The notes beneath the pieces are model-generated. The model made no database searches. It was not told the origin of the DNA and worked only from the letters and a program-made list of their open reading frames with translations. The translations under genes were made by a program, and so were the position numbers. This document shows, piece after piece, positions 51,638-61,600 of a stretch of DNA of 64,000 nucleotides. The stretch's first letter is position 1; each line of letters starts with the position of its first letter. The stretch spans positions 57,157,743 through 57,221,742 of the forward strand of contig NC_044278.2 in NCBI RefSeq assembly GCF_004027225.2, given 5' to 3'. The DNA is from Strigops habroptila. Its lineage: Eukaryota > Chordata > Aves > Psittaciformes > Psittacidae.

Positions 51638-54243
51638 CAGTATCCTTTCCTTCCTCTGAATCTTGCCCTGGTATCCAACTGAAAATTGAAGTCAATATAT
51701 TAAAAACATGCATTTTGCAAAAGAAATGCTTTAGAGTGCTTGTGAAATCTTGGCACTTTGTAACATCAGAATAAAGCCCAAAATACAGCAGAATTTACTG
51801 TAAAGAAAACTAGTGACGTAGCCAACAAGCCACAGGGTTCTTCCAATGAAACAGACATTGTATCATCTTAAATCTCACTAAAAATTAAAAATACGTGATA
51901 GGTGTCCTGTGTAACAACAAAAATGACAGAAAAGCATAGTGGGGTGGCAAGGAACATGGGAAAACACGGTAGTGTCAATCTGCTTAGATCTCTTTTTCTA
52001 AACTTAACTGATAAGCTGAAGGAGTAAAATTCAGACTGGGTCAAAGTGGGAGTCACTGCAAATGTCAGTGAGGAAAAGGATAACTTAAATACAAGAAGGG
52101 AAAAAAAAAAACAAACAACCAAAGCACAGTAAAAAGAGAAATAATATTCAGCTTGTGAAATCTGCAGGTTTATTCTTGGCAGTTACAAAAAAGGCATTTA
52201 ATGGAAGCAAAAGATGACAGTAAAGCTAAAATAAAAGCTACGGAGCGCACTTACAGAAGCTAAATCGCAAGTTCTTTCCCAGTGCAGCAGAAAAACATAC
52301 TTTGACCTTGGGAGAATTCTTCTGAATTTAGTCAGCCTTGAAGATGCCAGTTACAGACCGCAATTCAGCTGTACTCAGATTCAGGATGGATATTTCACCT
52401 CCATTTACTAACCTTCCTTCAGAATTGCAGCAAAATTTGTAAAGAGCTAAACTACATGATGACACAGCTTGTCCAAGACAAGCAGCTTCCGCTTTAAACC
52501 TTAATCTTACCCTAATATCTAAAATGTACTGAAGTTTACTTCTCTAATAAGACATTATATTTCCTTGGAAAGAAAACAGAACCTAGGCAAACCCCCCAAT
52601 GGTTTTAGCATATTATAAATTATGTCTGCATTTAGCATCTAACTTGGTTTTGGATACTTTTTCAGCCTCACTACTATACCAAGTAACAAATGTGGCAGAG
52701 CAGGATTACTGAAATGTACAGAGTTAACAGGACAAGGAAAATGTCACTTATCAGCCTTAGAATTTGGAGCAGTTAAATATAACCATGTGAGAGCCAGGCC
52801 TCTTCCTGCATGACAGGAGACACTTGGCTAGAAACTTAATTTCATCAGGCTCCCTTCACAATCTACAGACAGAAATACAGGCACATCATGTAATGATATG
52901 TATATTGATACTGCAATATATATATCTCTCTCTCAAATAGATATTTCAAGCATTAAATACACAGAGGTTTTTTCCTGTCCACAGAAATAGTAATAACTTG
53001 TCACTTTATGTATTAATATACTTTATATAGAAGGGGTACAAAAAGCTCCTACAACTTCAATAAAATACAGAATGGAAGAAAAAACTTAGGTACCATTTCA
53101 GCTGTATGTTCTTCACTATGCACCACACTGGCTAAAAATAAAAGTGAGCCCTGCACTACCTACGCTTAGAAAGTTTTGATACCATCTTTACAACATCCTA
53201 ACTATTTTTTGAATGTCATGGAAACACAACCAAGACGTTTCTGAATAAAACAGGGGAAACTCCATCAATTACACTTTTAAAACTGACTTCTCGCTATTAT
53301 GCTTAATGGCTCACTGTTAAAAAAACCCCAAACTGTCACTTATTATGAACTCAAGTCCTTCAAGAAAATTAAGAATAGCATAATTTGAATGTAAGAGTCA
53401 GCTTCAACAGTGAAAGCCTCTTTCAATAGCACAGCCTCTTCACTTAAACATTCTCTATACAGATCTCTTCCAATGACCCCAAAAGTTAGCTTGTCAAGAT
53501 CTTACAATTACCTGACTAATATTGCTTAAACCAAAGCTTTAATAAAAAGAGTAGCAAAAATGCCTCATTTATCTGTCACACTCTAAGCCTAGTTCAATTC
53601 AAATATGCATTTTTCTATCTCTTTTATACTCCAAAACTTTTTCTTCAGATGTACAGATGTATCACATCCATATTTTGAACGGAATTCAAAGGCAAGACCT
53701 ACTCCGCTTAATGACACCAGTTTTACTGAATTGAGAGGTCTTCTTCAGAAAACAGGGAAGAGGATGGCGAGCATCCATGGCGCTAGCAGGGAACACACCA
53801 CAAGCACTCACCATCGACCTTTTGCATGCAAAAAACGTCATTTGCAAACTTCTGCAGTGTCCTTCCCTCAAGCACTGCTTCGGGCTTTTGTTTTCCTGTG
53901 AGACGAGAAAGAAAGGATTACAAACTTAACGGGTTACAGCAGCTCGTCAGTAAGACATCAAACTACTTCAGAGGATGTTTACTCGGGATTTTGTTACGGT
54001 ACGGTGACTCGCGCTTCCTTCTGAAGTTGACATTTCTTAACCTGCTTTAAAACGCGAATTAACGGGCCTGAAGGGGCCCCGGGGCGCGCTGAGCCCGGGG
54101 AGGCGAGTGCGGCACCAGCAGCGGCGGTGCGCAGCGCTCACCTGCAGGACGCAGGGGCTCTCCAGGAGGCACTGCCGCAGGTCCTCTCTCACCCCCCCGC
54201 AGGCCTGCCTGTCCTCCTCTTTATCCTCATAGTACTTAGGCAT
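51638..54243 (-). CDS. COA5: COA5, cytochrome c oxidase assembly factor 5 (PET191 family), three coding exons
   Basis: COA5 is a small mitochondrial protein needed for assembly of respiratory complex IV. Coding exons on the minus strand are 54243-54142 (34 codons), 53895-53812 (28 codons) and 51679-51638 (13 codons plus TGA). Together they encode 75 aa, against about 74 in human. The start reads MPKYYEDKEED and the end LDTRARFRGRKGY. All junctions fall between codons: donors GTGAGC and GTGAGT, acceptors CACAG and TTTCAG. Cysteines C15 and C25, and C48 and C58, form two CX9C motifs, the hallmark of disulfide-relay substrates of the intermembrane space. C31 and C42 are additional cysteines. The gene is divergent from UNC50, as in human. 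The frame is intact. Identification rests on remembered family sequence and is strong. Confidence 0.95.
51680..53811 (-). other. COA5: COA5 intron 2
   Basis: A 2.1-kb AT-rich intron with donor GTGAGTG at 53811 and acceptor TTTTCAG ending at 51680. It contains a TA/TC microsatellite at about 52914-52934. No other exon or recognisable repeat is seen. Confidence 0.8.
53896..54141 (-). other. COA5: COA5 intron 1
   Basis: A short 246-bp intron between exons 1 and 2, with donor GTGAGC at 54141 and acceptor CACAG ending at 53896. The exon-proximal part is still within the CpG-rich block. Nothing else is seen in it. Confidence 0.85.
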
Positions 54244-54800
54244 GGCGGCGAGGCCGGCTCTACACCTCGCTGCGGCCTACCCGGGCACCGCCACCGCCAC
54301 CCGCCACCATCTTGGACACCCTTACCCCTATCGCCGCTTCCGGCGGCGAGGAGGAAGGGGAGGGGTGGGCCCGGGAAGGAACCCGGGCGCCTGCGCCGCC
54401 GACGTTGCCGGAAGGCCGCGGGCTTGGGGGGCGGCGGCGCCGGGCGAGGCGGGGGTCGCGCCGTGGGCCGGGCAGCAGGTGAGGCCCCGTCCCGGCGGCG
54501 GTCGCTGTGGGAGGAGCGGCGCGGTGCGAGCCCGGCTGCTGGCGGGGGATGAGGGGGTGTCGGTGCTTCCCGCCCCGGCGCTGGGACGCGGGTCCCGCGG
54601 AGGGGGCGGCGGCGGCTGCTGCTTGTGGGGCGGTCGCGGCGGTCGCTTCGGGCGATGCCGGGCTGATGCGGGCTGAGCAGCGGATGGGGAGACCCGTAAT
54701 CTTTCCCCTGCCCTGGCTGCGCGCTCCGGCCTTACTCCTCCTGCGGAGCCCGGCGGCCGCCAGCGGCTTGAGTCGCTTTTGCGATGGGGCGGCAGGGTTG
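54050..54800. promoter_or_regulatory. Bidirectional CpG-island promoter of COA5 and UNC50
   Basis: This is a sharply CpG- and GC-rich block in otherwise AT-rich DNA, covering COA5 exon 1 and the inferred UNC50 exon 1. There is no TATA box. Visible motifs are ETS/GABP-type CTTCCGG at 54337-54343 and CCGGAAG at 54408-54414, and a YY1-type CCACCATCTTGG at 54304-54315. The COA5 ATG (54243) and the UNC50 exon 1 donor (54478) are only 235 bp apart, so both transcripts must start inside this block. The motifs are typical of housekeeping nuclear-encoded mitochondrial genes. Strength and start sites are inferred. Confidence 0.85.
54360..54478 (+). other. UNC50: UNC50 non-coding first exon (5' UTR), 5' end approximate
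   Basis: The coding exon begins at 55028 after a good acceptor (TTCTTCAG), so an upstream exon is needed. The best donor in the CpG island is GGGCAGCAG|GTGAGG at 54478/54479. The transcription start is not visible in sequence, and 54360 is an estimate placed between the promoter motifs. A 549-bp first intron would follow. Confidence 0.5.
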
Positions 54801-55031
54801 GGGCCGCCTGGCAGGCGGTGCTGAAGCAGAGGTGCCTGCTCCTCCTTCCCGCTTACTGCCCTCCCCAGCAGTCAGCAAAGGGAGTGTCAGGACGCGGCGG
54901 GCTCGTCTGTGACTGTCTCAGTTCGTACTTGTGTGTAGCGTTTGTAACTTGTGTGGCCCGAATGGCCTGGTTGTGTTTTCAGGCCTCGTTTCTAAGCCGA
55001 ATGCATCTTTTGAAATTCCTTCTTCAGCGAA

Positions 55032-58000
55032 ATGCTGCCAACCACCTCAGTTAGTTCCCGGAGCCAGGGCAATGGTGTGCTGAGCCCCAGGGATGCCGCA
55101 AGGCACACAGCCGGAGCGAAGCGCTACAAGTACCTGCGGAGGCTCTTCCACTTCCGACAGATGGACTTCGAGTTTGCTCTTTGGCAGATGCTTTACCTGT
55201 TCACTTCACCGCAGAGGGTTTATAGAAACTTCCACTACAGAAAACAGACAAAGGACCAATGGGCAAGAGATGATCCCGCTTTCTTAGTACTTCTCAGTAT
55301 CTGGCTCTGCGGTGAGTGCAAGGAAATTGCATAAAAGAGAGGGAGGGAAAGTTCAGGGATGGGCATTCGTGGCCCTTCTAATAACACACACACACAAAAG
55401 GACCAATCTATATGGATTATCTTTTAATCAAAGTTGAATAGCAGAAAATGGCCTAACCATTTGGAAGTTAAAGTGGGAATTAGAAAATGGAGGAGACAAC
55501 TAATACTATGTAGTCTTGAATTATTCTTTCTATTGCAACCCATTTCCTATTGCATTTCAAACTACGTAGTTCCCTGTAACTTTACAGACAGTAATAAAAT
55601 GCCATGCCATACAGCAATGCTTTACTTAAAAAATATGAACACTTGGTTTAGCTGAACATTACAGATAAAATGCTGTCTTTACAGTAAAGACCCTGGTGAG
55701 ATTCTGCATATCGCAGAATTAAGCTATAAACAAAGCCTCTTGTGTAGTTTTTAGACTGAACTGCAAATATAATATATTTTATCCTAGGCATCTTCTGTTA
55801 CATAGCACACTGCTGTTAGTAGTACCAAAACTCTTAGTTCTGAACTATCACCGCACACATGGTTTGGGTTAACAAGGAGCTTTTATAAACCAAAGTATAT
55901 CCTATTGTACTGTTGTGTGGCTTTTTTTGAAAAGAGTTTGGGTAGAGCAATAGAATTTGCTGTTACGCTGTTAAGCCCAAATACAGGCGAGTGTTCTCTA
56001 ATTTGTGAAAGGGATTATATTATGAATAAATAGCCTTATGCTTAGTTTTGGGTGGAAAACAACCAGTTGTTGGACTGAAAATCTCAGGAAGAAAAGTAAG
56101 AAGGAAACTTGACGTTTTGTAACAGTATACTCAAATAGACATACTGCTTTAAGATCACATGCTTTCTTTTCCACAGCTAACTTAAATAACCTTGTTCTCC
56201 TTTCAGTATCTACTGTAGGATTTGGATTTGTGCTGGACATGGGGTTTTTTGAAACAATAAAGCTGCTACTTTGGGTTGTATTCATCGACTGCGTAGGTGT
56301 TGGCCTCCTGATTGCAACTCTGATGTGGTAAGTAGCAAAGGCTGAAACTGGAGTCAGTATTGCTAATCAGACACGGGTTGTCCCCTGCTGTTTGCATGAC
56401 ACTTGGTTGTCTGGGGCAACATTATGAAGTATGTATTGAATATAGATTTTGTGCTGTCATGGTAATTGTTTCAAAATGTTGCTTTAAAAGAGGATGTATC
56501 TTTACTATTGTTTCCTGCAAAAGGTGAATGCTCAGAAAGTCTGTATTACGGTGAACATTTCAACTGGTTTTCTTTCTTCTTGTGCTGGTTAATCTTCAGC
56601 AGTAATGCCAGATCAAGAGTGTGGTGATCAAAACCAATATTACTTAATTCCTTATTTTGGTTGAAAAGCTTAGGTAATACAAGCCTAAGGATGACTATGT
56701 TTAAGTAGGGCAGGACACAATTGGCTCATGCTTCTTTCTGATGATTTTAGCTATTATTTCCACTGTAAGCAGTGTTGGTTCTATTTTGTGCATGTTTGCT
56801 GGTCACTGCCAGTTTTAGCCTGGAACGTCCAGAGACTTAAAGAAAGGGAGAGCAGTAGGGAGTAAGTTTATAACCTGGGCCTGAGCACATCAGAGGAAGC
56901 TACCACAAAAACCCTGGTGTCTTAACTTCTTATTTCTGAGAATGTGTTGACTTCTTGTTCCTCTTATAAACGGGATACATTTTCTGATGTCAGCAGAACT
57001 TCAGCTGGAGAAAACAAAGTCTTGAATCTTGTTCCTGAGCCTGTTGCACCAGGCAGCACACATTCTGTTAGGGCTTGTCTTCAAGAAGAAGAATGGGCTC
57101 ACCTTAAGCTTGCTATCCCTGCCCTTTTTCTGTGCTTGCAGTGCACCAGTTCTGTGAGGATGAGTTAAACCATCTCTGCAGCAGATGCGCCGATTGTGTA
57201 CGGGCACTTGTCTGAAGTTACCTCCTGTGTACAACCCAAAGAACTTGTGACTGCAGCGATAAATTGTAGCACTGATGTATTTAAAACAAAGCTTTGTTTC
57301 TGTGTTACCAGGAATGTGTCTCAGCTGCCTCTTGAATGCAAGGGGTGTAATTACAGTTTTAACAAAAACATTTTGGCAATAGTCTGACCCGCATAATTCT
57401 TGCGTATTTTCTCCCAGATAGTGGAAACTTTGTCAGGGTAGAGCTAGGATCACATGTGGCTTCTTCTCTCAAAGCAATGCTTTGTTGGTCAGCTCTGCGG
57501 TCACATTAACAACATTCTCAATTGTCTTCTCGTGTAGGTTCATTTCTAATAAGTACTTGGTGAAGCAGCAAAACAGAGACTACGATGTGGAGTGGGGATA
57601 TGCCTTTGATGTGCATCTGAACGCTTTCTATCCACTCCTAGTCATTTTGCATTTTATCCAGCTGTTTTTCATCAACTGTAAGTAGAATATTTTGGGTGCT
57701 CTGCTTCAGAATCATGCTGTGTCACAACAGCTGAGAGCAGTTGTCTCTTCCAGATGTCATCATATCCGATTCTGTCATCGGGTATTTTGTTGGGAATACA
57801 TTATGGCTGATTGCAATTGGCTACTACATCTATGTGACATTCCTAGGATACAGTGGTGAGTAACGGCAACTTCTTTTCTATTTGACTAAAAATAAGAGCA
57901 TGATTTCAGCCTATTAATTTGTAAAGCAGAGACTCAGCTGGGTGTTGAAGTAATTCTATCTTCATCGTGAAAGAAGTGAAAGATAAAAATTTCCCAATCC

Positions 58001-58505
58001 CTGTGTCCAGCTGTGTGGACATCTTAACCAAAAAATCATATTCTTCGCCATACAAGCCCTGTATTAGCCCTGTAGCACAACAACGTGTTTTTCTAGTTCC
58101 TCTGTAAATCCAAATCAAAACATTTGCATTATATAAAAATTCTGTCATGAGTTTAAGACAACATTTCCCAGGGTGTTACCTCTCTCAGTTACCTCAAGTA
58201 CTCTCTGATCTGTGATGGTGGTAGGACTAGTAGGGCAGAGATGACAGCAGAAGGCAGGCAGAGCAGCACTGGTTTTTCTCGCTGTCTTCCCCCCCAGCCA
58301 TTCTACATGAAGCGCTTTCCTGGAAAGAGCACTGCTTCATGCTTGCTTTGGTTTTGTTTCTGTTTCAGCATTGCCCTTTTTGAAGAACACAGCTATTCTT
58401 TTGTATCCATTCACCCTTCTCATCATGCTCTACTTGATCTCCTTGGCGTGTGGATGGAACTTCACCAAAATGCTTTGTTCCTTCTATAAGTACAGAGTGA
58501 AATAA
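55032..58505 (+). CDS. UNC50: UNC50, multi-pass Golgi/inner nuclear membrane protein, five coding exons
   Basis: UNC50 is the vertebrate homologue of C. elegans unc-50 and yeast GMH1. The family acts in Golgi trafficking, including surface delivery of nicotinic receptors in worms, and an RNA-binding nuclear membrane form is described in mammals. Coding exons are 55032-55311, 56207-56327, 57538-57677, 57754-57855 and 58369-58505. They sum to 780 nt, giving 259 aa plus stop, the same length as human. Junction phases are 1, 2, 1, 1 and every intron is GT-AG. The soluble N-terminus contains the conserved blocks RDAARHTAGAKRYKYLRRLF and FTSPQRVYRNFHYRKQTKDQ. Five hydrophobic segments follow at about residues 84-110, 112-134, 160-180, 190-213 and 220-245. 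The protein ends CSFYKYRVK. The start codon lies 4 nt inside exon 2 and matches the family start. No frameshift is seen. Confidence 0.97.
55312..56206 (+). other. UNC50: UNC50 intron 2, with (CA)n
   Basis: An 895-bp intron with donor GTGAGTGC and acceptor CTCCTTTCAG. It holds a short CA run at about 55385-55396. No coding content. Confidence 0.85.
56328..57537 (+). other. UNC50: UNC50 intron 3
   Basis: A 1.2-kb intron with donor GTAAGTAG and acceptor CTCGTGTAG. No repeat or exon is recognised. Short frames within it have no family resemblance. Confidence 0.85.
57856..58368 (+). other. UNC50: UNC50 intron 5
   Basis: A 513-bp intron with donor GTGAGTAA and acceptor TTCTGTTTCAG. Nothing notable inside. 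The preceding intron, 57678-57753, is only 76 bp. Confidence 0.85.
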
Positions 58506-58675
58506 AACCAGGACTTCATGTATCTAATGTTTATTTTGGTTTATCTTGGCTGTCTTGACAGTAAAGAAAAGAGCATTTTGTAAATGGTTGTAAATTTCTC
58601 TTTATTGTAGATAATTGTGTAAAAAAGTTTGAAGTGTCCTTTTTTTTTATTAAAATATTTACAACAGTAAACATG
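58506..58675 (+). terminator. UNC50: UNC50 3' UTR and poly(A) signals
   Basis: The hexamer AATAAA at 58501-58506 overlaps the TAA stop (58503-58505). The next plausible signal is ATTAAA at 58649-58654. Cleavage after ATTAAA would give a short 3' UTR of about 150-170 nt and would overlap the opposing minus-strand poly(A) signal at 58606-58601. Which one is used cannot be told from sequence. Confidence 0.5.
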
Positions 58676-61600
58676 TTAGCAATTTGTCCAAATACTTTTG
58701 CAGTACATTCCTAAAACCAAGTTACTTGTACATCTCTGTAGCTTAAATTTAACTGCACCAAGTCTATTTAGCATAACTCTTACTGCAGCTATTTTGCACA
58801 TACTGGCATAAGCTTTACATTATGAGGGTTTTAAGTGACACCAAAAAGCAGTTTTATTGAAGAATAATATTGGAATACCTTGCCTTGGGATTGGGTGAAC
58901 GTATGGATCTCTGTAGTATTGCAATGGTAAAGCAACAGCTGTCTCTAGATATGAAACTGTCCCCTCCTTTCATAAAAGAACTTGAGAACAGGTTTATTTT
59001 TGTGACTACTTCAAATACGCATGGACAACTCTGGCACACAGAAGAAACAGTGATGAAAGGCACAATTAACATGACCCCTATCAGGTTTCCAAATATAGCA
59101 GCAAGTTTTTAAACCAATCTCTATTCTAACATCCACCCTTACACGTGGCAGGTCAGTGAGCACAGAAGGAAAGTACAAGTTTCATTTGGCTACAAGGGTG
59201 GGCTCATGGCAATGCCTGCAGCTATAAGGGCCACAAGGCAGGGGTATAAACCAACCATCTCGAATGCTACCTTCTGGAAAAGGGAGATGACAACTTTCCA
59301 AAGCAGTGTTCAGTATGAAACATGAGCACTAGGATTCAGTTTCCAGAACAACACAAGAATAAACTGGTTACAGTAAGACATTTCAATACTAGAATTTGAT
59401 CTTTAAGGAAAGACTATATTTATCTTAGAATACCAAATACGCTGGCAGTGCATCTTACAGTACTCTGTGTTTCAGCCACTGTTAAGGCTTGAAGAGAATC
59501 ATGTTCTCCTCTCAGCGGATGCTGAGCAACATTCCCGTTTTAACAACGAAAGCACTGATCCATGGAAGGCAAAGGATTCCATTTAGGACCTGCTCTCACC
59601 CCGACTACTGGCACAAGCTCCTGGCCTGCAGGCAGCTGCAGCCCAACTGTACACCTTTTCCCTAACAGGAATTCAGCACCAGTGATCACCCAGTTCACTT
59701 CAGCAGTGAAAATACTTCATACATAATGCCCCATGGTGCAATGTCAGTGAAATCAATGAAGGACTTGGGGCTTGTGTACCTTCCCTTTAGGGATATCAAA
59801 GTTTGTCCTCTTGAAGAAAGACTTCATCGGTCTCAAAATTAAGCTACTTCAAAAGTTCCAGCAGCTCACTGTTTACAGCAGAAATCAGCAAAACCCTTAA
59901 GAGGCCACTAAGGTAAGAAAAGTGACGCTCAAAGACCAATTTCTTACATCAACAATCAATGCTAGCCTGAAAACACCAGTTATTTGATTAATAGCCTTTT
60001 AGCATTATGCTGGTGATTGACAGCAAAGAATGATTTAAAAACACAAGGGCTTTTTCCCCTTTCTACTACAGTTACTCGCTTTAGCTTTTTCAGAATACAT
60101 AGTTCCTACTAAGAACAAATGTAGAACTTGGGGTTAATTTATTTCAGGGGGTCAAGGTTTGTTCTCCCCACCTGAAGACTAAAATAGTATTGTCCAAGTT
60201 GGAAGCAAACTACAAATTACTACAACACTTCATCTGGAGCAAATATTTCCAACAAAACCCAGAGATTACTGAAAAGATAATACACTTAGGAAAAAAAATG
60301 AAGGAAAAATGTTACATAGTTGTTTAGTTTTGCCAAAGACTAAACGTACTCCAGCCCATTCAAGGAATTGTGTATCACATGGGCAAAGTATAAATGGCTT
60401 TGCTCTAAACCGACTGCTTTTGAAACATTTTTAACTCTTGGTACAAGCAGCAATACGACAGAAGAGTCCAGCCTTTGACTGGTCCATGAATCATATGTTT
60501 ATCTGTTGGAATTTTTCTAAGCCACCTTTCAGTTAAGAAAAACCAAATTTATCTATAGGAATATTTTTTATAGATGCAAATGCATGGTTGAGATGCCTGC
60601 AAAAGCGCAAAGCCTTATACAGTGCTTTAGAAACACTCCTTAATTAAGAAAGAAAAAGTGCTACTTCGGGATCACATCCTGTTCACATTATTTACAAAGC
60701 TTTCAGGAGGACTACCCACTGAATAAGCAAAGCAAGGTCATACCAAGTCTTTTCTATTTCCTTGCTCCAGAGCAAGCCTCCTCAGCTTGGAAAAGCCAGC
60801 ATTCATACCAGCCAGCCTGTTTGGCATCCAGTATAAGAAGCTATGAATAATTTGCTCAGATAACAAAGGTTTCTGGTAACGCCTTTGGCTTCACAAAGTT
60901 CCCTTTTCTGGAGCTTTAACAGCATCAGAAGGAGCTGATAGGAATATGGGATCATAGGATAATGCAGTTTATTCTGAAACACTTTCCATGACTTGATTAC
61001 TATAAGATTCAGTGGCCTAGAGGGGATTTGTAAGGCCACAACAAAAATAACTTGAAATTAAATACAGGTAGGAAAAAACTTCCCAAATACCAGGCAATAG
61101 GTTTAAGATGCTGAGGAACTGTTGTGGTAATACTGTAAGTTACGACTGAGACATGCAAGAGACACCAATCCCTCTGGCGCACACCCACCATAAACAGTGC
61201 CCAAGCTAATGACTGCTGAGCCAAAGCATTCCCATTTCACTGTAACTCCAGGAAGGAGACTTGCACCACTTAACCCAGACTTAAGGATTGGAATTTGAAA
61301 GGCAGAAAGCCCAAAACAGCTGTCTGCAGAAATAAGCAGATAGAAAATATTTTCCCTGCTTTTTCTATTTCTCAACAAAATCTCCAAGGAAATTTGTGGA
61401 ACTGATTACACCAGGTCTGAATTTACAAAACATAATTTGTATTAATGTGGCACATTTATTTAGAGAACGTAAAAGCTCAGGAACATTTAAAGTGTTAGAG
61501 CAGCCTGGAGTATTTCCAACTCCTGCTAGTATGACGTAATAAAAATGCAACAATCTTTAGAAAAACCCTCACATATTTTGCCAAGCACTAGTTAATTTGT

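Noticed and set aside
54127-54824. Plus-strand frames of 141, 144 and 105 codons over the COA5/UNC50 promoter
   Set aside because: GC-driven open frames antisense to COA5 exon 1 or in the UNC50 5' UTR and intron. Low-complexity Gly/Arg/Ala composition.
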